Source of the DNA: Hemibagrus wyckioides
Lineage: Eukaryota; Chordata; Actinopteri; Siluriformes; Bagridae
Direction of reading: 5' to 3'
NCBI RefSeq assembly: GCF_019097595.1
Contig: NC_080729.1
Span: 5,764,917 to 5,828,916 of the forward strand
Length of the DNA stretch: 64,000 nt
How positions within the stretch are numbered: position 1 is the stretch's first letter; every line of letters starts with the position of its first letter. The notes under the pieces are model-generated. The model made no database searches. It worked only from the letters and a program-made list of their open reading frames with translations, and had not been told where the DNA came from. Both the position numbers and the translations under genes were made by a program. Shown here piece by piece: positions 28,906-40,529 of the stretch.

Positions 28906-29135
28906 CACAACACATACAAAAATATAAAATGATAAGAAGAAAATTTGGTGTGTGTGTGTGTATTTGAAATTGATCGATTTATTTATTTTTTTATTTTATG
29001 AAAGGCGTGTATTACCGTGCTTTTATTTTGAAAACCCGCAACGCAGTTCAACCCTGGCACTGGACTAGCTTCACTCACCAATCGCCTGTACAGACTGCCC
29101 TCGTCCTGCTGCAGGTTTTTGGTGTTTCTGCTATC

Positions 29136-29136
<1 letters not shown>

Positions 29137-29169
<33 letters not shown>

Positions 29170-29170
29170 T
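29137..29170. repeat. (AT)n microsatellite just upstream of the mrpl34 ATG
   Basis: An AT run ending 11 bases before the proposed start codon. Confidence 0.9.
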
Positions 29171-29181
29171 TGGTGGACGAA

Positions 29182-30765
29182 ATGAACATCATAAGACCAT
29201 GTCTGCGCTTCTCGGGAACGAGTATTTTATGTCGGTATGTGACGTTTTCATCCGATTCACGGTTCATGCATGGACACACGTGTGGCCTGTTCATATACAT
29301 CTTAGTGCTAACTTGTGTACAAGGTATAAGTTCTAGCTTATTTGTACACAAGACTAATAAACAATAATAAACATCGGCGCTGAGACAGAGGTTATGGGGT
29401 AATTCACCTCTGCGCGTGCTTGTGTTTTGAAACTACACTCGAATGTCGTGTTCAGGAAAAGTCATTGGGGTCGAAATGGCTCGTTTCCGTCATTAATATC
29501 GTTTCATATACAAACATGTTGAGCTTAGCACAGTTGTTGTTCGCACTTTATTGTGTTTTGTTCTGCACAAGCATGTAAACATGTTATATTTTGTATTATG
29601 TTTTATATTTCTGTCGGAAGCCGATGTTTTTGTTCTTCGTGGGTTTAAAGGCGGGTTGATTTGAAGGTGTGTTGCTGCCGCCTAACGGTGCGGAGTGTCG
29701 TGAATTGAGTCTATCACTGTAGTAAAAAATGATGAATTTATTAATGGTATTATTACTAATCATTCCCTCGTGTTTAATTAATTATTTGTCACCTACAGAT
29801 TGCAATACAGTGATTTTGTTTTGCATATTCCAGCTTGTTAGGAAGTAGGGGTCAGAGCACTGGGACAGCCATGATACACCTCCCCTGAATCAGAGATGGT
29901 TAAAAGCATCGCTCATGGGCCTAACCGTGGCAATTTCACCCTACAACCTTTTAACGAGTAAACCAGAGCCTTAACTGAACCACCACTGCCCATTAATTAA
30001 CTGATGTATACCCTAGTGATGAATTATTAAGCAATAGTACAACAAAAACAAATTCCTTGGTTGTAATGTAGAATTTGGTATTAGAATGCATAATGTGATG
30101 TGCTCACTGTTTTCCTGTTTACTGAAACAAAGCCATACTGGGCAGAATGAAATATCCGTCAATACAGTTGTCTAGAAAAGACTTTTAATGTTAAATGTTA
30201 GCACACAGTCTGAATTCAACCACGACGTTATTTGGATCATTCTATATAATGTGACAAGTAATCATCGTCATGCACTGAAATCATATAGTGAAATCACACA
30301 GTAGAGCCGGCTTTAAACGGTTCAGACTGAAGATGGTTTTACACTGAGATTTCACCAGACTTTTAAGATTATTAAAAAGGCTTTTGTGATGGCGGGTGTT
30401 CAGGGACACATGTTTCTAGACTGGTTTCCAGCACGTTACATTAAGATTAATCAATGTTTCTAATTTTCAGGAGCAATGCTGCAGCATCCAGTTTCTGTAA
30501 ACTGCGTTATATCAGCTCCCTGGTCTCCTCATGGCTGGGTGGTGAGCAAAGAACACTAATCTCTAAGACAAAGGGAAACGAGGTCTTTCAGTCACCACCC
30601 TGGCATTACCAGCAGGTCCGCACTGGGAAAAGAGGCACCGAGTATCAGCCGAACAACATCAAGCGAAAGAGGACTCATGGTTGGATTAAAAGGATCAGCA
30701 CACAGGGTGGCATCGAGGTGATTCTGCGTAGAATGCTTAAAGGAAGAAAATCACTGACACACTGA
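29182..30765 (+). CDS. mrpl34: Mitochondrial ribosomal protein L34 (bL34m)
   Basis: A large-subunit mitoribosome protein related to bacterial L34. Two exons: 29182-29234 and 30471-30765, joined through a split Arg codon (CG|G), giving 115 residues. The C-terminal half has the L34 signature: [17 protein letters not shown], then [12 protein letters not shown], nearly identical to vertebrate MRPL34. The N-terminus from [14 protein letters not shown] is basic and lacks acidic residues, as expected of a mitochondrial targeting peptide. I chose this ATG because its frame alone joins exon 2 in phase; the nearby ATG at 29199 gives an early stop. An (AT)n run lies just upstream. Confidence 0.87.
29838..29992. 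repeat. Possible LINE/SINE-type fish repeat in mrpl34 intron
   Basis: Reads 'GGTCAGAGCACTGGGACAGCC', 'CCCCTGAATCAGAGATGGTTAA', 'CTCATGGGCCTAACCGTGGCAA', resembling a widespread teleost repeat. Confidence 0.5.
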
Positions 30766-30845
30766 GGCACATTGAGACTCAAGCTGATGAAATGGAGTGG
30801 TGTAGTTTTGAGAGAATCACCATTTGTTGTCTGCAAGTTGATCTA

Positions 30846-30851
30846 AATAAA
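30846..30851 (+). terminator. mrpl34: Poly(A) signal AATAAA of mrpl34
   Basis: AATAAA lies 81 bases after the stop codon. Confidence 0.75.
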
Positions 30852-30879
30852 GAGCTCTGTAAGAAAATGCTTTATTCAA

Positions 30880-32216
30880 GCTGGAATTTATTGGTTCTTC
30901 ATCAGCAAACCTAGATTAAGGTGTGACATGAAAGCATCAGATTTTATGATGCCAATCATCTCCTCTTTTTTTTTTTTTTTTTTTTTTGACTGAAAGCTAC
31001 ATGTCCTCCAGTCCTCCAACTCCTGCCATGGGAACTGTTTAAATTCTATATAAAATTATCAGAAGTGTTGGCCCAGCAAATATATTGTTTTCATTTATAT
31101 AGGTATCTCAAAGCATTCATAATCTCTGTAGGAAAATATTGCAGTTTGTGCTAGTGTCTTTGGCTGTTGTAGGTGCAGAGATAGCAACATCTATGGTATA
31201 CCCGTAAGATTTAGGAAGAGACTTGGAAAGATGGGGTGGGGCTTTAGATATTACAATTTAGATAGTAAAGTGGTTTGTATCAGTATTGAGTCCCAGATTT
31301 CAGAAGGCATACATCGTTGGTCCAAAGTTCGATGCATGTTCTATGTATGCTTTTCAAAAGCAGACAAAATTCAACAAAAGTTTGGACACCTGACACAGTT
31401 TTGATGAAAATCGTTTATTCTTCAAGATGCTTTTCTCAAACAGGTCCAATCTCCTGACATTATGGAATGCCATTTTAGGCAGTGTTAAGCACCTATGTGA
31501 ATCTTGCATAAAGAAATAATGGTAAGAATCTCTCATGCTTCTGCTCTGCTTTATCATAGTATTTACCCTGAAGCTTTCATGCTTTCCAGTTTCTATAGTA
31601 TCTTTAACAGAGAGTTGTGATTCAAGCACACAAAGCAAAAAACAAAACAAAAACAGAAACATGCAAATACTGCATACTCATTGCAAATCTTAATGCAGAC
31701 CATTAACATTCTTTCTTGGACATCATATTAAAATCTACTACTGTGGCATCAAAGTGTTCATTTATAGCAGCAGATCTGTGGCAAATTAACAAATCTCTAC
31801 TAGGACTTTTCATAACTGAGTAAATTCTAGCTGTTTTTTATTAGAATTATTTTGTGGGTCTCATTTGTAATTTGATTGTCTCTTAGATATAAAGCAGTAT
31901 CTTAAACTTGTGATGGAAGTAGACTTTTTGGACTTCACATGTGGGCTTCAGACTTGGTGCTTGTTGGCAACTTTGGAGGAATGAACCATACATAAGATCA
32001 ATCCAATCATTTGCTCAGTTAAACTCAGAATTGCAGAATTCACCAAGTCTGTTAGTCTATTATAGCTATTTAACTGGTACTTTTATTAAAATTAAAATCT
32101 CTGAAACAGAGGTAGTTCAAAACTGTGAAACTTTATTACACGATTCTTCAAACATATTTACCCCCAAATAACTAAATGATGTTTTTGTTATTGTTGTTTA
32201 TCAATTTTATTTATCC
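30880..32216. other. Region between converging mrpl34 and fitm1, including the fitm1 3' UTR
   Basis: No coding exon seen. A poly(T) run lies at 30967-30987. The fitm1 3' UTR must occupy the right part; no strong minus-strand poly(A) signal stands out. Confidence 0.4.
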
Positions 32217-35200
32217 CTATGTTGTCAGAAGACCCACCCCAGGTCTTCCAGGGCAGTACCAGCTTGGTCCCATATGGTACCAGCCCTGGTAGGTTGCCCT
32301 CCAGCTCAGGCACCCCAGAGCTCCTCCCAAGAGCTGATTTGGGAATTGAGGAAAATATGCAAGTAGGCAGAAAAGTAGAAACAACCAGAGGCTCAGCAAC
32401 AGGACACAGAATAAGAACAGAATGCGCAGAGGTGCTCCAGAGATCCCACCCAGGTTCAGATAGGGCCCAAACACAGCCATCTCCTCAGCCAACAGCAGGC
32501 AACAAAAAGAAAGCAGAAAGATGTCCTCAGAGACCTCATACCCCCGCCATAACATGCCAGAGCTTATGCAAACAGCCTTCGTCTCACCCTCTCGTAACAA
32601 CAATAAAGGCTGCCCTTCTTCATTAGCTGCTACAGCATGCTCATGAGCTCCACTGAGGGGTTCATAGCAACTCCCTGTGGCATTCTCCAGCAAGTTAAGC
32701 AGCTTACAGAAACCCATCCACAGCCCGCCTGCTACAGCCAGCCGTGAGAGATGCCGTAGTGTGAGTGTTAAGGAGCGCCGGACAGATAAAGACAGGAGGA
32801 AGACGAAAGAGCCTACAAAGATGCAGGTCCAACCCCAGCCTGATCGCAGAAAAACTCTGTTAAAGACAGAGAAAGAGAATTTCATTGAATTTTAAAACAC
32901 AAATAAATCTCACAGAAGTTTTGGGATAAATCGTTACCGCAAAAAACCATGAAAGGTATATAGTACAAATAATTATACAATATTCCCAGCAGCATTTCAT
33001 TTTTAGTTGCTCCTTAACAGGATCATCAACGTAAACTATAAAACTGTGTACCAGTGTTCCGTAACAGATCCACCATGCTGTACTGCAGCATCTGTACCCT
33101 GCTAACTGTAATAATATGTATCTGTTGATCTGTCCAACAAAAAGATCAACAAAACAATAGTAAAATCATCTATGAATACCTTTATTTTTCTTTTTCTAAT
33201 GTACAGTGCCTTGATAAAGTATTCACCTCCAGTGAAATTTACCACGTTTTGTAGTATTACAACCTGGAACCGAATTTGACGCAACTGGCAATTGAATCTA
33301 CACAAAATAGCCCATAGTATTGACCAAATATGACCAGGCGATCGATATCGTCTGCAAAATTATTTATAAAAACAATTATGAATATACAATGGATGTAAAA
33401 AAGTCTACAGACCCTTGTTAAAATGGCATAGTGAAACAGAGACACTTAAGACAGCACAGCTGGTGGGGAACTTGGTTTGATGCAGATTTCAGGAAGCACT
33501 TCCTGGTTTTATACCTTCACGCTTTCCCTTCTCAGACTGGACCCAGAAGATGTGACATGACAGATAATCCACAAAACAAACAAAATATGTAGGTAAGTAA
33601 GATAAGAAAGTTCTGTACTGATTAAACTTATCTAGTCTGTGCATGAGATGGCAATTAGCAGGCAAAATCATGTAGCAGGGATGTGTATTGAGACTCTATT
33701 CGTGTATAAGAATAGTCCCAAGTCTACATACAGCAAATTGTAAGAGTGTTGGATGACAGAAGTAGAATGGCACAGGAGTCCTCTGTCACAGCTACACTAT
33801 ATTGCCAAAAGTATTCGCTCACCCATCCAAATAATCAGAATCAGGTGTTCCAATCACTTCCATGGCCACAGGTGTATAAAATCAAGCACCTAGGCATGCA
33901 GACTGTTTTTACAAACATTTGTGAAAGAATGGGTCGCTCTCAGGAGCTCAGTGAATTCCAGCGTGGAACTGTGATAGGATGCCACCTGTGCAACAAATCC
34001 AGTCGTGAAATTTCCTCGAAGTGGTCGAAGAGGTCACCAACTTTCTGCAGAGTCAATCGCTATAGACCTCCAAACTTCATGTGGCCTTCAGATTAGCTCA
34101 AGAACAGTGCGCAGAGAGCTTCGTGGAATGGGTTTCCATGGCCGAGCAGCTGCATCCAAGCCATACATCACCAAGTGCAATGCAAAGCGTCGGATGCAGT
34201 GGTGTAAAGCACGCCGCCACTGGACTCTAGAGCAGTGGAGACGCGTTCTCTGGAGTGACGAATCGCGCTTCTCCATCTGGCAATCTGATGGACGAGTCTG
34301 GGTTTGGCGGTTGCCAGGAGAACGGTACTTGTCTGACTGCATTGTGCCAAGTGTAAAGTTTGGTGGAGGGGGGATTATGGTGTGGGGTTGTTTTTCAGGA
34401 GCTGGGCTTGGCCCCTTAGTTCCAGTGAAAGGAACTCTGAATGCTTCAGCAAACCAAGACATTTTGGACAATTCCATGCTCCCAACTTTGTGGGAACAGT
34501 TTGGAGCTGGCCCCTTCCTCTTCCAACATGACTGTGCACCAGTGCACAAAGCAAGGTCCATAAAGACATGGATGACAGAGTCTGGTGTGGATGAACTTGA
34601 CTGGCCTGCACAGAGTCCTGACCTCAACCCGATAGAACACCTTTGGGATGAATTAGAGCGGAGACTGAGAGCCAGGCCTTCTCGTCCAACATCAGTGTGT
34701 GACCTCACAAATGCGCTTCTGGAAGAATGGTCAAAAATTCCCATAAACACACTCCTAAACCTTGTGGACAGCCTTCCCAGAAGAGTTGAAGCTGTTATAG
34801 CTGCAAAGGGTGGACCGACATCATATTGAACCCTATGGATTAGGAATGGGATGTCACTTAAGTTCATATGTGAGTCAAGGCAGGTGAGCGAATACTTTTG
34901 GCAATATAGTGTATGTTTGGTGGAAACCCATGACTGTTCATCATCCTCAGAACACTATCCTCAGTCTCAGAAACATGGTGGTGGTAGTATCACGTTTTGG
35001 AGATGCAGGGACTGGGAAACTGGTCCAAAATGGATGAACCCAAATACAGGACAATCATCAGAAAAAAAGAACGGTGGTCTCCATCTGCGCTTTGAGTGTG
35101 TTTGCCAAGAAAAATGGTCAAATACAGTACCTCTGGATTGGAAGGGTTTTGTTTTTGCTCAACTTTAAAACATTTGGGTTTGATATCAAAAGATTAATAT

Positions 35201-35736
35201 GACATTTCAGAATTTATCAATTTTTAAAAGTATAGGAACAACTATACTACTCTTAAACTAAATAAAACAAAGGGAACAGAGTACAGCCAAACAATAGAAT
35301 TAGCCTCGCCATTCCAATACCTTCAGCAAAGACTCTATATCACGATCCAGATGTGCAGAGCTGATAGACGAATATCCCACAAGCAACCAAACAAATAATT
35401 AACCTTTGTATCGCAATTACAAAAAAGATATTTTGCACCTTCATATAGATACTGTTTATTGTGGTAGTGAATACTTATTGTTGCATACTTTTGCAAGGCA
35501 CTGTATGTCTATTTCTAGACTGATCAGTATGTGGGCATATGTGCTTATCTACGGGTGGAATTTATAAGGATTTTTATTCATATTATATTATTGCATTTGT
35601 AAGAATGCAGATGTCAGGTGAAACCTTTTATTTAAAAATATTTATAGGGGTTTTATGTATTCTAAAAAATATTTAATGTTTCCACAAAAATATAATGGGC
35701 CACAAATATACCACAACACTTCATTTTTCACTTTTC

Positions 35737-35787
<51 letters not shown>

Positions 35788-36737
35788 TTTGATAACTACC
35801 CAGACAAATATGGACGATGCAATTTTGTTGTACACCAATGTTAATTTGTACAAACATTCAGGAAAAAGTACAGGGGAAAAAGTCTGAAACTGGGGATAAA
35901 AAATGTGAATTTAAAAGTGTTTATTATTATTATTCTAACCTGAAATCATGTTGTGAAATACAGTATCATTATTTAATTTTTTATGCTTTTATATTAACAC
36001 ATCACAGTGCATCAAGCTGAAAGATCCAGACTTTTAATGACCACATTTTAATCAACTATTCAGGAACTACTGAGGAAATCTGAAATTAAAATGTCAGTAA
36101 ATTCTGTTTTTTTTTGTTTGTTTGTTTGATTGTTCTACTAAAATATATATTTTAGTGTAATTGTTCACAACTGTTAAATGTTCAATTGTTCCTCAATACT
36201 GATTATTGTTAAACTTAATGAGTTTTTTTTTTAATATAATAAGTGGGATTATGTATTGGATTATGTTCAAATACAGTTCCCTGCCCTTGACTTGACTTTT
36301 ATTTGACTTGGCTTTTGCTTTTTAAAAGACCTGACACACTGTTATTAGTAGGTGTGTGCAGAACATTATCACCACTAAACAAACTGTGAAGCTATATTTA
36401 TGTATTTGTATGTTCTCTACTGCAGCTGCAAGGAAAATGTTGTAACACTGAAAGAGTGTAAAGATTCAAAGACTATAACATTTCTTACTGCAGATGTTGC
36501 AACAAACAAATCCTACAGTAAGTGAAAGTGTATGTGCTGGAAGGTCTGTGCAGCTCACCTGTAAAGGTAATGGCTCCTCTTTGCAAAAATACTATAGTGT
36601 GAGACCCATAAGTTCATCAAGGGTCCAAACATGACCACGGCTGACAGAAACAAATGGAAATGGCGGCGAAATAGCACACTGCCCAGCAGTGCAGCCGCTA
36701 GGTCAGTTATGACCACAAGTAAAGAGTTCAGAAACAT
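32217..36737 (-). CDS. fitm1: Fat storage-inducing transmembrane protein 1 (FITM1/FIT1)
   Basis: An ER multi-pass protein that promotes lipid-droplet formation, mainly in muscle. Two exons on the minus strand: 36737-36559 (ATG to YLY plus two bases of Arg) and 32856-32217 (stop TAG at 32219-32217), joined AG|A at Arg60, total 272 residues. Exon 1 opens [19 protein letters not shown]. Exon 2 contains [26 protein letters not shown], a cluster [36 protein letters not shown] and the GWY…[12 protein letters not shown] tail, as in fish FIT1. Catalytic His candidates (FIT proteins are proposed acyl-CoA diphosphatases) were not mapped. The 3.7-kb intron carries nested Tc1 elements. Confidence 0.93.
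33795..34911 (+). mobile_element. Tc1-like DNA transposon, copy B (1117 bp)
   Basis: Same ends as copy A (CACTATATTGCC…GGCAATATAGTG), with TA at 33793-33794 and 34912-34913. Two deletions explain the shorter length: relative to copy A, 80 bp (A 5015-5094) and 51 bp (A 5102-5152) are gone, each with a few bases of microhomology. Four extra bases occur near the left end. Confidence 0.95.
33929..34829 (+). pseudogene. Tc1-like transposase with internal deletion (copy B)
   Basis: The start [10 protein letters not shown] is shared with copy A, but the net 131-bp deletion removes most of the DNA-binding domain and shifts the frame near 34016. The catalytic part (34005-34829) is then open to its end with all three acidic residues ([22 protein letters not shown]). 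Such a protein would lack its helix-turn-helix region. Confidence 0.9.
35738..35790. repeat. (TTTA)n microsatellite
   Basis: About 13 TTTA units inside the fitm1 intron. Confidence 0.93.
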
Positions 36738-36739
36738 TT

Positions 36740-37827
36740 GAAGCACTGAGAACCGAGGCAGACAAAGCAGTCCTGCTAAAACAAACGAACAAAAAATCCG
36801 CTTCCAAGAGTAGTTCCGATATATTCTAAATATTGATCCAGTGCATTGTTTTTGGCTTCTGAAGTTCTTCAATACACATCCATGCCTAACTTGTTAGTGT
36901 CTTTTGTGTCATGCATATATCTGGTGGGTTTCCTTCCAACTTCCAACACCACTACCCCCCACCACCCTCAACCAACCACTAGGCTCTAACTTACTATATT
37001 TAGGAACGGGACTGTACCTAAATCTTCCCATGTGTTCTGCGTTGCCTATTCTTAGATTCAGCTGTTGGTGTGAAAGCCTGGTTCTGTCAGTTATTATTGA
37101 CCTTACTTTCTGTTATACTGTAAACAGTTAAGCACAACCAACCTCGTCATCCGTCTGCTTACATATGACACTTCATATACTATTGTCAACTGGTTTTACA
37201 TAATTAAGTGCATTCTATTCATAAGTAATATGTTATGAGTTGGTAATTCTTTGATTTGATCTTTAACTAAGCACAATGATGTATTTACCACATAGTAAAA
37301 AAAAAAAATAGTTCAAAAGATAGGTAGAACTATTTTAACTAACTGTGTTTTAATTAATCTGACCAAAACCCAAGTAAAAACATGTCCCTTTTTTGATACA
37401 TTTAACTAAGTATATCCAACTAAACTTTTAACTGCTCAGATTTTTAGCATAAAAGAACCAAACCACCACAACAAACATTTCAGAAACATTTTATTATGAT
37501 GTTACGTTAAAGTAGATAAACAGTTACATACAATTACATATTAGGTGTCTATAATTAATTTAATTCAACGAATGCATAATGATAAAAAAAAAAAAAAATT
37601 CTGAACGGTAGTATAAGAATGCTACAATTAAGGATTAAAAACATAACTGTATAATGTCATAACTGGCCTACTCGCTGGACAAAATGTATTTCCAAACAAA
37701 TGCTTACAAATAAAGGCAGTGAAGCAAAATGAAGCCAATCCAATTAACTGTAATTAACCAGAGTTATATGTGCTATGGTCATTTGATGAGTTTATGAATC
37801 AGCCAATAATCAGATTTCTCTAAGTAT
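36740..37827. other. Upstream of fitm1; promoter side, nothing certain
   Basis: Should hold the fitm1 promoter on the minus strand. No clear TATA box or conserved block was identified by eye. Around 36940-36990 is C/A-rich. Confidence 0.35.
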
Positions 37828-37843
37828 TGATGATCCGTGGAAG

Positions 37844-38027
37844 GCCTCCTGGTGGTCCAGCGGCAGGATCCCACACTCTCATCGCCTTGGCCCGGGTTTG
37901 ATTCCTGGGCAGGGCACTAACGCAGCCAACGAAGAGTTAAATGGGAGAGTTGCGTCTGGAAGGACATCCGGTCTTAAAATCTGTGTCAACCCCGAAAAAC
38001 AGGGAGCAGCTGAAAGAACAACAACAG
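37844..38027 (+). mobile_element. tRNA-derived SINE with target duplication
   Basis: A box-like GTGGTCCAGCGGCAGGAT and B box GGGTTTGATTCC have pol III spacing; then follows a LINE-like tail 'GTTGCGTCTGGAAGGACATCCGG'. The 16-bp flanks TGATGATC(C/T)GTGGAAG at 37828-37843 and 38028-38043 are the target-site duplication. Confidence 0.85.
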
Positions 38028-38043
38028 TGATGATCTGTGGAAG

Positions 38044-38799
38044 CCAGTACACTTTCCATTGGTGAGGTGGTAGTGTTTTTTTAATTAGATTCCATCAACT
38101 AAGTAGCACTGATGCCATTTCAACAATATTATTATTATTAAATAAATTAAATTAAAATATCCCTGTTTTAATAAAGGGTGAGTTGAATGAATCAAACAGG
38201 TTATTTTTCTTTACCTACATATTTTAATCCATCAAGGATGAAGTCAAATCTATTTTTTCCTCTGAATCTGAGTCAACCCTCAACCAGTCGTACTGTTTAA
38301 GCTTTTATTCGAAGGTTTTATTTTATAATTAACCAAGAAATAAAAAAAAAAAACACCTGCACCTGTAGTATACAACAATGATACAACAAAGACAACTGAA
38401 CACATACACACAGTACAGAGCAAAACATCATCCATTAATGCTCTGGTGATGTGCAGGTCTTACCTCAGACTCGGACAGTCTCTGTGAAGCTCTGTGGTGA
38501 GAGTGAATGTGTCCATCTGACCATCTGTAGCCACATGCAGGTTTGTGCTGGCCACCTTTTTAAAGGGTTTAAAAAATGGCACTGCAGACAAATAAATGTA
38601 GAACAGACAAAATTCTACAATATACACTTCATGAATATTGTAAAAAAAAAAAAAAAAAAAAAATACAATAAATTTACCATATAATCCTAGAGTGGCATGA
38701 TGACAGACGTCTCCATGCAGTTACAGGGAATGAATCCAGCTACACACTTAAGAGAACAATTTTCATTTCATTGTATGTACTGATTATCTGATCTATTCT
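38044..38799. other. Intergenic, nothing recognised
   Basis: No gene. A run of 20 or more A lies at 38641-38662. Confidence 0.4.
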
Positions 38800-38932
38800 C
38801 AGGTCACAGGGAGCCTGTGCCTATCTCAGGCATCATCAGGAATCGAGGCAGGAGACACCCTGGACGGAGTGCCAACCCATCGCAGGGCACACACATGCTA
38901 ACCACTAAGCCACCGTGCCAACTAAAGTATAA
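38800..38932 (+). repeat. Teleost interspersed repeat, third piece
   Basis: 'GGTCACAGGGAGCCTGTGCC', 'GACACCCTGGACGGAGTGCC' and 'GCTAACCACTAAGCCACCGTG' match the family of 27294-27545; an internal part is missing. Confidence 0.65.
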
Positions 38933-38998
38933 TTTAAAATACACAGTTAGTCACTGCAATTACCAAAGGCTTTGTGATGCCACAACAAATAATCCCTG

Positions 38999-40357
38999 AA
39001 GTGAGTACACCCCTAAGTGGAAATGTCCAAATTGGGCACAATTAGCCATTTACCCTTCCCGGTGACTTGTTAGTGTTACAAGGTCTCAGGTGTGTTAAAT
39101 TTGGTGTTATTGCTCTCACACTCTCTCATACTGGTCACTGGAAGTTCAACATGGCACCTCATGGCAAAGAACTCTCTGAGGATCTGAAAAAAAGAAATGT
39201 TGCTCTACATAAAGATGGCCTAGGCTATAAGAAGATTGCCAAGACCCTGAAACTGAGCTGCAGCACGGTGGGTTCCATTCAGAACAGGCCTCGCCATGGT
39301 CGACCAAAGAAGTTGAGTGCACGTGCTCAGCATCATATCCGGAGGTTGTCTTTGGGAAATAGACGTATGAGTGCTGCCAGCATTGCTGCAGAGGTTGAAG
39401 GGGTGGGGGGGTCAGCCTGTCAACCATATGCCGCACACTGCATCAAATTGGTCTGCATGGCTGTCGTCCCAGAAGGAAGACTCTACTAAAGATGATGCAC
39501 AAGAAAGCCCGCATACAGTTTGCTGAAGACAAGCAGACTAAGGACATGGATTACTGGAACCATGTCCCGTGGTCCGATGAGACCAAGATAAACTTATTTG
39601 TTTCAGATGGTGTCAAGTGTGTGTGGTAGCAACCAGGTGAGGAGTACAAAGACAAGTGTGTCTTGCCCACAGTCAAGCATGGTGGTGGGAGTGTCATGGT
39701 CTGGGCCTGTATGAGTGCTGCCGGCACTGGGGAGCTACAATTCACTGAGGGAACCATGAATGCCAACATGTACTGTGACATACTGAAGCAGAGCATGATC
39801 CCCTCCCTTCGGAGACTGGACCGCAGGGCAGTATTCCAACAGGATAACGACCCCAAACACACCTCCAAGACGCTGAGGGTAAAGGTGATGGACTGGCCAA
39901 GCATGTCTCCAGACCTAAACCCTATTGAGCATCTGTGGGGCATCCTCAAACACAAGGTGGGGGAGCGCAAGGTCTCTAACATCCACCAGCTCTGTGATGT
40001 CATCATGGAGTGGAAGAGGACTCCAGGGGCAACCTGTGAAGCTCTGGTGAACTCCATGCCCAAGAGGGTTAAGGCAGTGCTGGAAAATAATGGTGGCCAC
40101 ACACAATATTGACACTTTGGGCCCAGTTTGGACATTTCCACTTAGGGGTGTAGTCACTTTTGTTGCCCACGGTTTAGACATTAATGGCTGTGTGTGGAGT
40201 TATTTTGAGGGGACAGCAAATTTACACTGTTATACAGGCTGTACACTCACTACTTTACATTGTAGCAGAGTGGCATTTCTTCAGTGTTGTCACATGAAAT
40301 GATATAATAAAATATTTACAAAAATGTGAGGGGTGTACTCACTTTTGGGAGATACTG
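38999..40357 (+). mobile_element. Tc1-like transposon, third family, left end truncated
   Basis: Right end: CCCTC-ACTTTTGGGAGATACTG (finishing 40357) followed by TA. An inner inverted pair, GTGAGTACACCCCTAAGTGG at about 39001 and its near complement at about 40138-40157, brackets the transposase. The outer left repeat is missing, perhaps lost by recombination between the related GTGAGTACACCCCT words. Unrelated at sequence level to copies A and B. Confidence 0.85.
39151..40112 (+). pseudogene. Tc1-like transposase, two lesions
   Basis: Starts MAPHGKELSEDLKKR with a paired-type HTH and HGRPKKLS link. The frame shifts near 39405 at a run of G, then TAG stops it at about 39628 after CVW. Catalytic residues survive: WSDET, QDNDPKHT and NPIEHLW. 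The last 150 codons are clean to the TGA at 40110-40112. Confidence 0.9.
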
Positions 40358-40358
40358 T

Positions 40359-40529
40359 ATGCTTGAAATGACAATAAAAACTTCTTGACTTGATACCTGA
40401 TGTAACACTGACCTCAGGTAAGTTATTATGTAAATTATGCAGGACAAAAGAAATCACAAGAAAGAAAAATTTCCTGTAGCGTTTAGGAAATAAGTAGATT
40501 TGAAATAATGTACATTTTTATCCAGCTCA
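40359..40529 (+). repeat. LINE tail plus flank, inverted copy of the window's right edge
   Basis: Begins TGCTTGAAATGACAATAAAA and continues through TTGACTTGATACCTGATG to GTACATTTTTATCCAGCTC. The reverse complement of 63758-63930 matches for about 165 bases with few changes and a 12-base indel. The Tc1 above inserted at its left end. Confidence 0.8.

Larger units (their letters stand above)
33204..35513 (+). mobile_element. Older Tc1-like element(s) interrupted by Tc1 copy B
   Basis: Left end CAGTGCCTTGATAAAGTATTC at 33204 and right end GCATACTTTTGCAAGGCACTG finishing at 35513 are inverted repeats, each with TA outside (33202-33203, 35514-35515). At 34974-35040 a transposase trace (KHGGGSI-F) survives. 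Near 33385-33425 a second motif (ATGTAAAAAAGTCTACAGACCC) resembles the end of a different Tc1 family, so the interior is probably composite. All of it lies in the fitm1 intron. Confidence 0.7.

Noticed and set aside
29199..29234. Alternative mrpl34 start at ATGTCTGCGCTT
   Set aside because: It joins exon 2 out of phase and meets a stop after a few codons; the upstream ATG at 29182 joins in frame.
32219..32626. Plus-strand 135-codon frame
   Set aside because: Antisense to fitm1 exon 2, which is strongly supported on the minus strand.
37844..37920. Possible tRNA gene from A and B boxes
   Set aside because: Cloverleaf does not close and a LINE-like tail plus target duplication follow; this is a SINE.
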